The position numbers were made by a program, and so were the translations under genes. Below, one piece after another: positions 63,814 to 64,000 of a DNA stretch of 64,000 nt (the stretch's first letter is position 1; every line of letters starts with the position of its first letter). The notes under the pieces are model-generated. The model was not told the origin of the DNA. It was given only the letters and a program-made list of their open reading frames with translations, and did not search any database. The DNA lies in NCBI RefSeq assembly GCF_014851395.1, contig NW_024044459.1, positions 18,796,664-18,860,663 on the forward strand, in the 5' to 3' direction. This stretch comes from Micropterus salmoides. Lineage: Eukaryota; Chordata; Actinopteri; Centrarchiformes; Centrarchidae.

Positions 63814-64000
63814 ATGCACATACTGTACAGTGTGCATACATACACAGTGTACACAACACATAATTTTTCTTACTCTTTATTGTAAACACGTTAACTGCTA
63901 AAAAAAAACCTTACTATCCACTGGATTCAGAGAACTGTTCTGTGTTTATGCCAAATGAGAAGCATCTCCAATCTGTCCCTCTTTCTTTGCTAATAGATGG

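Noticed and set aside
1..64000. CRISPR array, defence island, prophage or bacterial operon
   Set aside because: No regularly spaced repeats with unique spacers or clustered long ORFs exist; the genes are spliced vertebrate genes.

Overview
This window is vertebrate nuclear DNA, almost certainly from a percomorph-type teleost fish. The genes are split into short exons with GT-AG introns. Coding sequence is a small fraction of the bases. The spacers carry repeats typical of fish genomes (Tc1-like elements, L2- and RTE-type LINE tails, a tRNA-derived SINE, hAT-like and foldback MITEs, AC/TG microsatellites). There are no bacterial-style operons, ribosome binding sites or CRISPR arrays. Gene identities come from reading the translated exons and recalling vertebrate homologues; no database search was possible.

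Five protein-coding genes are supported, with exon phases that chain without a break. (1) 26-8119, minus: a LIFR/OSMR-family cytokine receptor, running from the signal peptide to the transmembrane segment; the cytoplasmic tail lies beyond base 1. (2) 20683-28974, plus: cep78, a leucine-rich-repeat and coiled-coil centrosomal protein, complete at about 800 codons. (3) 34817-39417, minus: cdo1, cysteine dioxygenase, complete at 201 residues in five exons, the last a 10-codon exon. (4) 43279-53090, plus: ap3s1, the sigma subunit of the AP-3 adaptor, complete at 193 residues in six exons. (5) 56762-63783 and onward, plus: commd10, the first five coding exons (166 codons), continuing past the right edge.

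Between the genes, 8.2-19 kb is upstream or 5'-intron sequence of the receptor, with LINE, SINE and dispersed repeats and two CpG-containing candidate promoter zones (about 15.5-15.8 kb and 19.1-19.35 kb). The 29.7-34.8 kb spacer is AT-rich with one exon-like open segment. The 39.5-43 kb spacer separates the divergent cdo1 and ap3s1 promoters. The ap3s1 introns and the ap3s1-commd10 gap carry large foldback and nested transposons.

The genes share no single pathway: cytokine signalling, cilium/centriole biology, sulfur amino-acid catabolism, endolysosomal sorting and COMMD-complex trafficking. Their order does match old vertebrate linkage: CDO1, AP3S1 and COMMD10 are close neighbours on human 5q23, LIFR is on 5p13 and CEP78 on 9q21. 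I found no previously undescribed biological system. The most interesting items are the receptor's missing first cytokine-receptor domain beside a Tc1-filled intron, the tiny last exon of cdo1, a (TG)18 tract where the ap3s1 exon 6 polypyrimidine tract should be, a perfect 17-bp hairpin in cep78 intron 1, and several nested or foldback elements.
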